This document shows, one piece after another, positions 6,779-12,542 of a stretch of 12,618 nt of DNA (positions are counted from its first letter, which is position 1; each line of letters starts with the position of its first letter). The stretch covers positions 1 through 12,618 of the forward strand of contig DASSLZ010000354.1 in assembly GCA_035689165.1 (NCBI GenBank), in the 5' to 3' direction. Position numbers and translations under genes: made by a program. The stretch is from DASQJL01 sp035689165. Lineage in GTDB: Bacteria; Eisenbacteria; RBG-16-71-46; SZUA-252. Below the pieces are notes generated by a model, which was not told where the DNA came from, searched no databases, and saw only the letters and a list, made by a program, of their open reading frames with translations.

Positions 6779-9149
6779 CGGGCCTCCAGGACGCGGGCTC
6801 GCGGCGCGCTTCGGACGCGCGCCCCTTCGCGTCGGGCGCGGCTTCCTCGGCGAGCAGGCGCGCGAACTCCTCGACCACGCGCGGATCGAACTGGGTTCCT
6901 CCGCAGCGGCGGATCTCGGCGATCGCTTCCGCCTCGCCCACCGGCTCGCGGTAGGGCCTGCCCGCCGTCATCGACTCCCAGGCATCCACCACGGCCAGCA
7001 CGCGCGCGGCCAGCGGGATCTGGTCGCCGGCCAGCCCGCGCGGGTAGCCGCGCCCGTCCCAGTGCTCGTGGTGCCCCAGGATGATCTCGTTCACCTTGGA
7101 CGTGAGCTCGATCGGCCGGAGCATCTGGACGCCAGCCTGCGGGTGTCCCTCGACGTCGCGCCGCTCCTCCGGCGACCAGCGACGCGCCGAGAGGAGGAGC
7201 CCGTCGTCGATCTCCAGCATGCCCACGTCGTGCACGCGCGCCACGTAGCCAAGCACTTCCGCGTCCTCGGCCGAGAGCCCCACCCGCCGCCCGAGCTCCA
7301 CCGCCAGCTTGAAGGCGCGGCGGCTTCCGGGGAGGAGGTGCGTCCGGCGCGCGCGCAGGATGGCGCGGATGGTGCGGAGCGTGGCTTCGAGCGTCTCGGG
7401 CGAGACGTCGCCGCGGACGCGATCCACGGCCGCCGCCACGCGCTTGACGACCGCCGCGAGAAGACCGAGATCGTCCGCGTCGAACTCCAGCCCGTTCCGC
7501 TTGTTGTTCACGTTCACGACGCCGACGGTTTCCCCCGCAAGGCGGAGCGGCACGCAGAGGAGCGACTTCGTCTCGTACTGCGGGTGGTTCATCTTCCGGA
7601 ACCGGCGGTCGGTTTCGATGTCGGCGACCAGCAGATTCTCGGAGGTCCGCGCGACCCACCCCGCGATTGAATCGCCCGCGCGGACCCGGGTGCGGGCCAC
7701 GGTGTCGGCGTCGAGGCCGTGCGCGGCGTGGATCGCCATCTCCGATCCGTCCTCGCTGAAGAACAGGACCGAGACGATGCCGGCGTCCATGACCTCCGCG
7801 ATCATCTCGACGGAGACCTGGAGCAGGTTTCGAAGCTCGGGCTGCTCGAACAGCGGCGTGAGCGACTGGATGAGCGCGCGGAACCCCTGCTGCTCCCGCG
7901 GCAGGTCCACGAGGAAGCGGCTTCCGTGTCCCACCTCGCTCTCCACCGTGACGGCTCCGCCGTGGAGCTGCACGACGCGCTTGACGATGGCCAGGCCGAG
8001 GCCGGTGCCGGCGACGCGCTCGCCCCCCTCGGGCTCGACGCGGTAGAAGCGGTCGAAGACCCGCGCGATCTGATCCTTGGCGATGCCGGGCCCCTGGTCC
8101 TCCACGCCGATCCGGATCCGGTCCCCCTGCCCGAAGGCGGAGACGGTGATGGCGCTCCCTTCGCGCGAGAACTTGACGGCGTTGTGGATCAGGTTCACGA
8201 GCACCTGCTTCAGGAGATCGGGATCGGCCTCGATCGGCGGGAGCGCGGGTTCGAGGGAGAGCCTGAGGCGCAGGCCGCGCTGGCGAAGCCCCGGCTCCAC
8301 GGTGGGCGCGACCTCCTCGATCAGCTTGGCCAGCGAAACCAGAACGGTGTTCAAGCGGCGCCGTCCCGAGTCCATCCGGCTCAGGTCGAGCACGTCGTTC
8401 ACCATGCGGGAGAGGCGGTCGCACTCCTCGTCGATGATGCCGAGGAAGCGCTTGTGGAGGGGGAAGCTCGCGGCGTCGGCGTTGTCGAGCAGGGTCTCGG
8501 TGTAGGCCTTGATCGCCGTGAGCGGCGTGCGGAGCTCGTGGCTCACGATGGAGATCAGGTCCGACTTGGCCTCGTCGATCCGCTGCAGCGCGGCGCGCGC
8601 CTCTTCCAGCTGGCGCGTCTTGGTCTCGATCTCGGCGCGCGCGCGCAGCCGGTCGAGGGCCAGCCCGATCTGGTCGGCCAGGTAGCGGAGCGCGCGGCGA
8701 CGGCGGTCGGTCAGCGTGACGCTGCGGCGGAAGCCCAGCACGGCCACGCCGAGGAGGGCCGTCCCGACCACGATCGGAACGCCGATGACGCTCTCGAAGG
8801 AGCCGTCGCGCCAGGGGATCGCGTTCTCGGACGCGGTCGCGGGTGGCGGGGTCTCCACGACCAGGGCCTCGCGCCGCAGCACCCGCTCGAGGAAGGCGTT
8901 CGATCGCGGCGCGTAGCGCGCGTGGCCGACGGGCGCCCGCTCGCCGCGCTCGAAGGCGTCGCCTTTCATCTCGCCGGTCTCGTAGTCCAGGAGGAAGAGG
9001 GCGAAGCCGTCCGCGCGGGCGATCTCGAGGACGTGCTGGGCGAGGGCGTTCACCAGTCCGCGGGTGTCGAACGCGGACTGCGCCGCGAAGGCGAGGCTGG
9101 CGAGGCTGCCGAGGAGGCGGCCGCGTCCCTGGCCCCCTTCGGAGATCAT
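6765..9149 (-). CDS. Cytosolic GAF / histidine kinase / GAF / HD-GYP hybrid protein
   Basis: The product is 794 residues with no membrane helix. Domains in order: GAF 1 (about 20-168), a coiled linker, and HisKA with H204 in SHELRTP. HATPase_c follows with N323 in IHNAVKF, DQGPGI 351-356 and GTGLGLA 381-387. Then come GAF 2 (about 430-575, with GDSIAGWVA and YETKSLL) and HD-GYP (about 583-770). The HD-GYP part keeps H640-D641, H669, HH 693-694, DGRGYP and D722, but reads HDVGM (M644) for HDIGK. G608 stands in the GSRRAFKLA segment where active members have HSxR. The same two departures occur in the downstream paralogue, so they pre-date or were selected after the duplication. The gene starts with an ATGA overlap to the receiver-GGDEF gene, implying translational coupling and matched stoichiometry. 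Its upstream ribosome binding site is poor, consistent with re-initiation. It is predicted to phosphorylate one or both neighbouring receivers; this is inference from position. Confidence 0.94.
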   Translation of the reverse strand: MISEGGQGRGRLLGSLASLAFAAQSAFDTRGLVNALAQHVLEIARADGFALFLLDYETGEMKGDAFERGERAPVGHARYAPRSNAFLERVLRREALVVETPPPATASENAIPWRDGSFESVIGVPIVVGTALLGVAVLGFRRSVTLTDRRRRALRYLADQIGLALDRLRARAEIETKTRQLEEARAALQRIDEAKSDLISIVSHELRTPLTAIKAYTETLLDNADAASFPLHKRFLGIIDEECDRLSRMVNDVLDLSRMDSGRRRLNTVLVSLAKLIEEVAPTVEPGLRQRGLRLRLSLEPALPPIEADPDLLKQVLVNLIHNAVKFSREGSAITVSAFGQGDRIRIGVEDQGPGIAKDQIARVFDRFYRVEPEGGERVAGTGLGLAIVKRVVQLHGGAVTVESEVGHGSRFLVDLPREQQGFRALIQSLTPLFEQPELRNLLQVSVEMIAEVMDAGIVSVLFFSEDGSEMAIHAAHGLDADTVARTRVRAGDSIAGWVARTSENLLVADIETDRRFRKMNHPQYETKSLLCVPLRLAGETVGVVNVNNKRNGLEFDADDLGLLAAVVKRVAAAVDRVRGDVSPETLEATLRTIRAILRARRTHLLPGSRRAFKLAVELGRRVGLSAEDAEVLGYVARVHDVGMLEIDDGLLLSARRWSPEERRDVEGHPQAGVQMLRPIELTSKVNEIILGHHEHWDGRGYPRGLAGDQIPLAARVLAVVDAWESMTAGRPYREPVGEAEAIAEIRRCGGTQFDPRVVEEFARLLAEEAAPDAKGRASEARREPASWRPDALG

Positions 9150-10174
9150 GGCGCCCCGCCCCCGCGCGATCCGTCGGCCGGAGGGTCGGGAGCGGCCGGA
9201 ACCGCGGGAGAGCCGTCACTCCGGCGATCGAAGACGATGACGCTCCCCTTGACCGCTTTGCCGACCTTCTTCAGATCCTTCGCGCGGTCGCTCACTTGCG
9301 CGCTGTGCTGGATCTCGACCCCGACGTTCATGACGCCCAGGATCGTGATCGAGAGGATGTCGAAGTCGCGCCAGCCGCCCTGGCGGCTGGAGAGGACGGT
9401 GATCTGGCGGCGCTCGCGATCCAGCGGGTCGTACTGCTCCGGCACGCGGGCGTCGAAGTCGGCCTTGACCGCCTCGGCGATCGCGCGCGCCCGCGCAGGC
9501 ACGGTGATGATCACGAAGTCGTCGCCGCCGATGTGCCCCACGAAGTCGCCCTCGCCGCCGTGCTGGCGGACCTGTTCTTGAAGCAGGGCCGCCGTGAAGC
9601 GGATCAGCGCGTCGCCGCGGGCGTAGCCATAGTAGTCGTTGAACGCCTTGAAGGCGTCGAGATCGAGATGCAGGAAGGCGAACTTCTCCCCGGCGCCGAT
9701 CCGGCGATTGAGCTCGGTCTCGATGAGCACGTTGCCCGGAAGCCCCGTGAGCGCGTTCGACGAGAGCTGCGCACGGCGCGTCTTCAGCTGGTTGCGAACG
9801 CGGAAGAGAAGCTCCTGCTGCTCCCACGGCTTGGTCAGATAGTCGTCGGCGTAGAGCTCGAGGCCGCGCAGCCGGTCGTCCACGGTGGACTTCGCCGTGA
9901 GGAAGATGATCGGAATGCGGCTCGTGAGCGGGTTGGACTTGAGGCGGCGGCAGACCTCGAATCCATCCATGCCCGGCATCATGACGTCGAGCAGGATCAG
10001 CTCCGGCGGCTCGCGCATGACTTCCGCCAGCCCCTTCACGCCGTCCTCGGCGGTGCGCACTTCGTAGCGCGCGTCCTTCGCCTCCCGGAGCTGGCGCTCC
10101 AGGATGAAGCGCAGGCGCGGCTCGTCTTCGATGACCAGGATGCGGCCGGATTCGGCCGGCGACGGCTCCGTCAC
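9146..10174 (-). CDS. Response regulator with divergent GGDEF (diguanylate cyclase-type) output domain
   Basis: The product is 342 residues. The N-terminal receiver domain has acidic E16-D17, phospho-acceptor D63 (LLDVMMP), T93 and K115 (LTKPW). A GGDEF domain covers about 135-300. It retains the metal-binding Asp in HLDLDAFK (171-176), followed by FND (178-180) and GYARGD, but the signature is GGDDF (216-220). The usual LTGLxNR is LTGLPGN, and the RxxD inhibitory site is missing because GEGD occupies 207-210. The C-terminal 25 residues are Pro/Gly-rich. GGDEF proteins make cyclic di-GMP from two GTP; with these changes it may be an unusual cyclase without product inhibition, or a nucleotide-binding effector. 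It heads the signalling operon and ends in an ATGA overlap with the first kinase gene. The start is GTG at 10174 with GGAGG 4 nt upstream; a candidate sigma-28 promoter lies about 50 nt further up. Family secure, catalysis unsure. Confidence 0.92.
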   Translation of the reverse strand: MTEPSPAESGRILVIEDEPRLRFILERQLREAKDARYEVRTAEDGVKGLAEVMREPPELILLDVMMPGMDGFEVCRRLKSNPLTSRIPIIFLTAKSTVDDRLRGLELYADDYLTKPWEQQELLFRVRNQLKTRRAQLSSNALTGLPGNVLIETELNRRIGAGEKFAFLHLDLDAFKAFNDYYGYARGDALIRFTAALLQEQVRQHGGEGDFVGHIGGDDFVIITVPARARAIAEAVKADFDARVPEQYDPLDRERRQITVLSSRQGGWRDFDILSITILGVMNVGVEIQHSAQVSDRAKDLKKVGKAVKGSVIVFDRRSDGSPAVPAAPDPPADGSRGGGAP

Positions 10175-10225
10175 GAAACCTCCGTTCGCTCGCGATGTAG
10201 GCGGAACTCGGCTTGCGTCTTGGAA

Positions 10226-10255
10226 TTAATCGGTGGCGAAGCGGCGGATCTTGAG
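10226..10255 (-). promoter_or_regulatory. Candidate sigma-28 (FliA-type) promoter of the signalling operon
   Basis: Minus-strand CTCAAG (10250-10255), a 16-nt spacer and CCGATTAA (10226-10233) resemble the FliA-type pattern known from polar-flagellate bacteria (TCAAG followed by about 14-15 nt and GCCGATA). The spacing is about one base longer than usual and the first G of the -10 is A. Transcription would start near 10219, giving a leader of about 45 nt before the GTG of the receiver-GGDEF gene. No better sigma-70 pair was seen in the gap. Motif evidence only. Confidence 0.42.
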
Positions 10256-10304
10256 TGGGTTTACGGGGTGGGGCGTTCTAAGTAACGGCCCGGAGGGTGA
10301 TTCG

Positions 10305-10340
10305 CCGGGCGCCGGCGCCCGCTCGCGGCGCCGGACCCGG
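10305..10340 (-). terminator. GC-rich inverted repeats downstream of mscL, possible terminator
   Basis: The segment contains a perfect 14-bp palindrome (GGGCGCCGGCGCCC, 10307-10320). This can alternatively pair as CCGGG plus GCGCC with CGGCGC and CCCGG across 10305-10340, leaving a 4-nt bulge. It begins 22 bases after the mscL stop codon, between mscL and the signalling operon promoter. There is no U tract on the minus strand, so the terminator role is tentative. Confidence 0.35.
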
Positions 10341-10361
10341 AAGATCGCTGTCAGGGGAAGG

Positions 10362-10754
10362 TTACACGGGGCTCGCGCACGCGCGGCACTTGCGCGCCGA
10401 GGCGGCGATGATCTCCTTGCACTCGGGACACTCCTTGGTCGGCGGTCCGGCCTCCGGCTTCAGGAGCGCCTTGGTGATCATGAAGACCACGAAGGCGATG
10501 ATCACGAAGTCGATGAGGTTTCCGAGGAACGCTCCATACGTGATCGCGTTCGCGGGGGTCCCGTCGGGCTTTACCGAGAGCACCCACTTCTGCTCGCGCC
10601 AGGCTCCGCCGGGAATCATGAGTCCGATGACCGGCATCAGGATGTCCCCTACGAGCGAGCTGACCACCTTGCCGACGGCCGCGCCGATGATGACGCCGAT
10701 CGCCAGCGCCAGCGCGTTGGTCTGCAGCAGGAACTTACGGAATTCGGTGAGCAT
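10362..10754 (-). CDS. mscL: Large-conductance mechanosensitive channel MscL with zinc-ribbon-like tail
   Basis: MscL forms a homopentameric inner-membrane pore that opens under membrane tension during hypo-osmotic shock. The 130-residue product begins MLTEFRKFLL. The first pore helix is at about 13-43 (IGVIIGAAVGKVVSSLVGDI, then LMPVIG), followed by a periplasmic loop (about 47-70) and the second helix (about 73-97). The C terminus differs from the E. coli amphipathic bundle: CPEC (109-112) and CRAC (123-126) make a possible CxxC/CxxC zinc ribbon. The ATG at 10754 is chosen because GGAGGAGG lies just upstream and the family N terminus starts there; an in-frame extension to 10937 would run into tsaD and is not family-like. 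A promoter candidate sits between tsaD and mscL. Confidence 0.96.
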   Translation of the reverse strand: MLTEFRKFLLQTNALALAIGVIIGAAVGKVVSSLVGDILMPVIGLMIPGGAWREQKWVLSVKPDGTPANAITYGAFLGNLIDFVIIAFVVFMITKALLKPEAGPPTKECPECKEIIAASARKCRACASPV

Positions 10755-10789
10755 GTCCCCTCCTCCATGAGAATGATGAGACGCGCGGC

Positions 10790-10818
10790 ATTGTGCGGCT
10801 GGATCGGGGAGGGTGCAA
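10790..10818 (-). promoter_or_regulatory. Weak promoter candidate for mscL
   Basis: Minus-strand TTGCAC (10813-10818), a 17-nt spacer and CACAAT (10790-10795, 4 of 6 to TATAAT) lie in the 68-base gap after tsaD. The predicted start near 10783 leaves a leader of about 29 nt including the strong ribosome binding site. The -35 match is poor. Confidence 0.3.
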
Positions 10819-10822
10819 GGGT

Positions 10823-11824
10823 CTATGCCGGAAACGAATCCAGGTTGGGCACCGCGGATACCGTGACCGGGCTGACGCGGCCGGCCGTGAGCGCGGCCCA
10901 GCCGGCGTAGGCGATCATCGCTCCGTTGTCGCGACACAAAGGCGGCGACGGGAAGAGCGCCGGAATGCCGCGCGAGGCGGCGAGCGTCGCGGCGTCCCGG
11001 CGAAGCCGCGTGTTGCAGGCGCAGCCGCCCGCGATCGCGAGCGCGCGCGCGGGGTAACGATCCAGCGCCAGCGATAGCCGTTCGATGAGGGCGGTCACGA
11101 TGGCGCGCTCCGCCGAGGCGGCGATGTCGCGCTCGCGCGCCGGCGGGATCGGATCGGGCTCCTTCTCCACGAGCAGCTTCACCGCGGTCTTGAGCCCGCT
11201 CATGCTCACGTCCAGGGTGTCAGCCCCGAGGCGGGCCACGGGAAATGCGATCGCGTCGGGGTTCCCCTCGCGAGCCAAGCGGTCCACCTCCGGGCCGCCC
11301 GGATACGGCAGCCCGAGGAGCTTCCCCACCTTGTCGAACGCCTCCCCCGCCGCGTCGTCGCGCGTCGAGCCCAGGCGAACGGCGCGGCCGCGCTCCGGCA
11401 CGTGATAGATCTCGGTGTGTCCGCCCGAAGCCACCATTCCGAGGTAGGGAAACGGAAGGTCGTTCTCGAGCGCCGGCGACAGGAGGTGGGCCTCGACATG
11501 ATTCACGGCGGCGAGCGGGATCCCGCGTGCCATCGAGAGCCCCTTCGCGAACTCCAGCCCCACCAGGAGCGAACCCACGAGCCCGGGGCCCGCGGTGGCG
11601 GCCACACCGTGGATGTCGGCCAAGCTCAGACCCGTCTTCGCGAGAAGCTCGTCCAGGATCTTGGGAAGGAGCGTGATGTGCGCGCGCGAGGCCAGCTCGG
11701 GGACGACGCCACCGTACTCAGCGTGCACGTCCTGCGCGCGGACGACGTGGCCGAGCAGGCGGCCATCCTCGACGATGCCGGCGCCGGTGTCGTCACAGGA
11801 GGTTTCGATTCCGAGGACACGCAT
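10823..11824 (-). CDS. tsaD: tRNA N6-adenosine threonylcarbamoyltransferase TsaD
   Basis: TsaD transfers the threonylcarbamoyl group from threonylcarbamoyl-AMP to A37 of tRNAs that read ANN codons, working with TsaB and TsaE in bacteria. The 333-residue product has the usual length and signatures. These are GIETSCDDTG at the N terminus, HAEYGGVVPELASRAH (34-49), and the metal ligands H109 and H113 in NHVEAH. Further on are GGHTE 134-138, DDAAGEAFDKVGKLLGLPYPGGP around 156-178, and D299 in RDNGAMIAYAG. The sugar/phosphate loop reads GGCACNTRLR, with Cys where many homologues have Val/Ala; this is a mild variation. The ATG at 11824 matches the family start, though no Shine-Dalgarno is visible. 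A TAGAAT sequence 6 nt upstream hints at a leaderless transcript. It follows the small lipoprotein gene by 40 bases and may also be co-transcribed with it. tsaB, tsaC and tsaE are not in the window. Confidence 0.97.
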   Translation of the reverse strand: MRVLGIETSCDDTGAGIVEDGRLLGHVVRAQDVHAEYGGVVPELASRAHITLLPKILDELLAKTGLSLADIHGVAATAGPGLVGSLLVGLEFAKGLSMARGIPLAAVNHVEAHLLSPALENDLPFPYLGMVASGGHTEIYHVPERGRAVRLGSTRDDAAGEAFDKVGKLLGLPYPGGPEVDRLAREGNPDAIAFPVARLGADTLDVSMSGLKTAVKLLVEKEPDPIPPARERDIAASAERAIVTALIERLSLALDRYPARALAIAGGCACNTRLRRDAATLAASRGIPALFPSPPLCRDNGAMIAYAGWAALTAGRVSPVTVSAVPNLDSFPA

Positions 11825-11830
11825 CGGGTG

Positions 11831-11836
11831 ATTCTA
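11831..11836 (-). promoter_or_regulatory. Possible -10 element of a leaderless tsaD transcript
   Basis: TAGAAT (5 of 6 to TATAAT) ends 6 nt before the tsaD ATG. This is the spacing expected if transcription starts at or next to the start codon, and there is no Shine-Dalgarno upstream. No convincing -35 was found 17 nt further up. Confidence 0.3.
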
Positions 11837-11864
11837 GCAGGACGCCGGCGAGCCATGCGGCTGC

Positions 11865-12266
11865 CTACTGGAGCGAACGGTTGACGTTGAGCGCCGCCGC
11901 GACGAAGAGAACGGAGATCGTGAGCATCCCGATCGCAAAGAGCCGCGCGTCCGTCCTCCCATTTCGATAGAGCGACAGCGAATCGACCGATGCGAGGGGA
12001 ATGGTGACGGGCGCCCTGTGATCGGCGCGCATCGTCCCGTGAAGGGTGTCCGCTCGCACCTCGGGATGCTGGACCAGCAGCACCGACCCGCCGGCACCAA
12101 CCCTGGCGTAGTCGGGCTTGCTGTCGCGCAGGGTGTCCGCGATGCGTTCGCGCTGGACCGGCTGCCAGTGGGCACAGCCGACTTCACTCAGGAGGGCGAG
12201 AAGCAGGAATACGCTCGCGGCAGCAGGGGTGCGATGGCGCGATGCTGAACGAGACGCGGCCTTCAT
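11865..12266 (-). CDS. Small putative lipoprotein with C-terminal membrane segment, function unknown
   Basis: The product is 133 residues. It has a basic N terminus (to about 12), a hydrophobic signal-like stretch (about 15-26) and C31 in LSEVGC, where a lipobox would lie. The residue at -3 is Glu rather than Leu, so lipidation is uncertain. A soluble part (about 40-105) has an alternating, probably beta-rich pattern (GGSVLLVQHPEVRADTLHGT, then IPLASVDSLSLYR). It is followed by a strongly hydrophobic helix (about 109-126) and a short polar tail. I recall similar short lipoproteins in high-GC environmental genomes, but no function is known to me. The ATG at 12266 has only a weak GGGTGG upstream. 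It lies 40 bases before tsaD on the same strand; the tie is probably positional only. Confidence 0.75.
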   Translation of the reverse strand: MKAASRSASRHRTPAAASVFLLLALLSEVGCAHWQPVQRERIADTLRDSKPDYARVGAGGSVLLVQHPEVRADTLHGTMRADHRAPVTIPLASVDSLSLYRNGRTDARLFAIGMLTISVLFVAAALNVNRSLQ

Positions 12267-12326
12267 GGAACCACCCGATCCGGCGGGGGAACTACCGTAC
12301 AGCTTGCTCTTACCGCGCCCCGAACG

Positions 12327-12542
12327 TCAACGGGCCGGGACCTGGCGGGCGCGCGAACTCCAGAGGCAGGCGGCGAAGACGAGGACCGGGATGGAAGGCG
12401 CCGTAGACCAGCAGGGCGCCCATCACCAGGCGCCGAAGATGGATCGAAGTGTTTCCGCCGGCGTGAATGCGGCCGTGACCATGGTGCAGGTGAGCGCGCC
12501 GGAGAACAGCATGATCCACTTGATCGCCGAATCCCAGGACAT
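12327..12542 (-). pseudogene. Decayed small membrane-protein gene with internal frame disruptions
   Basis: A good start is visible: the ATG at 12542 with GGAGG 6 nt upstream (12549-12553). It opens a 39-codon frame (MSWDSAIKWIMLFSGALTCT, then MVTAAFTPAETLRSIFGAW) that stops at 12423. The stop overlaps an ATG in the next frame (TGATG), which encodes MGALLVYGAFHPGPRLRR. The first frame, beyond its stop, encodes IPVLVFAACLWSSRAR before a TGA at 12327. These three pieces in order resemble, from memory, the start, a middle helix and the last helix of a small four-helix membrane protein of about 120-130 residues. That would leave the intervening parts lost in at least two deletions. A short bicistronic pair is the alternative. 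The similarity is recalled, not computed. Confidence 0.45.

Noticed and set aside
3632..7084. A plus-strand open frame of 1150 codons antisense to the response regulator and kinase/HD-GYP genes
   Set aside because: Its translation is dominated by Arg, His, Leu, Val, Asp and Glu with no recognisable domain. It mirrors genes with clear domains on the minus strand, and such frames are expected opposite GC-rich codons. It also spans gene boundaries and intergenic gaps.
6634..9219. An 861-codon minus-strand frame overlapping the cytosolic kinase gene
   Set aside because: Alternative frame of the same DNA, very Arg/Ala/Pro-rich, extending past both ends of the real gene; the competing frame has full GAF, kinase and HD-GYP motifs.
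7719..9581. A 620-codon plus-strand frame opposite the cytosolic kinase and GGDEF genes
   Set aside because: It shadows two well-supported genes across their junction and has no domain signature.
10175..10361. A riboswitch or small RNA in the gap between mscL and the signalling operon
   Set aside because: I looked for c-di-GMP riboswitch-like conserved loops and found none. Only a GC palindrome, a candidate promoter and a ribosome binding site are visible.
10755..10937. An N-terminal extension of MscL up to 10937
   Set aside because: It would overlap the end of tsaD and adds 61 residues not like MscL, while a strong GGAGGAGG precedes the internal ATG at 10754.
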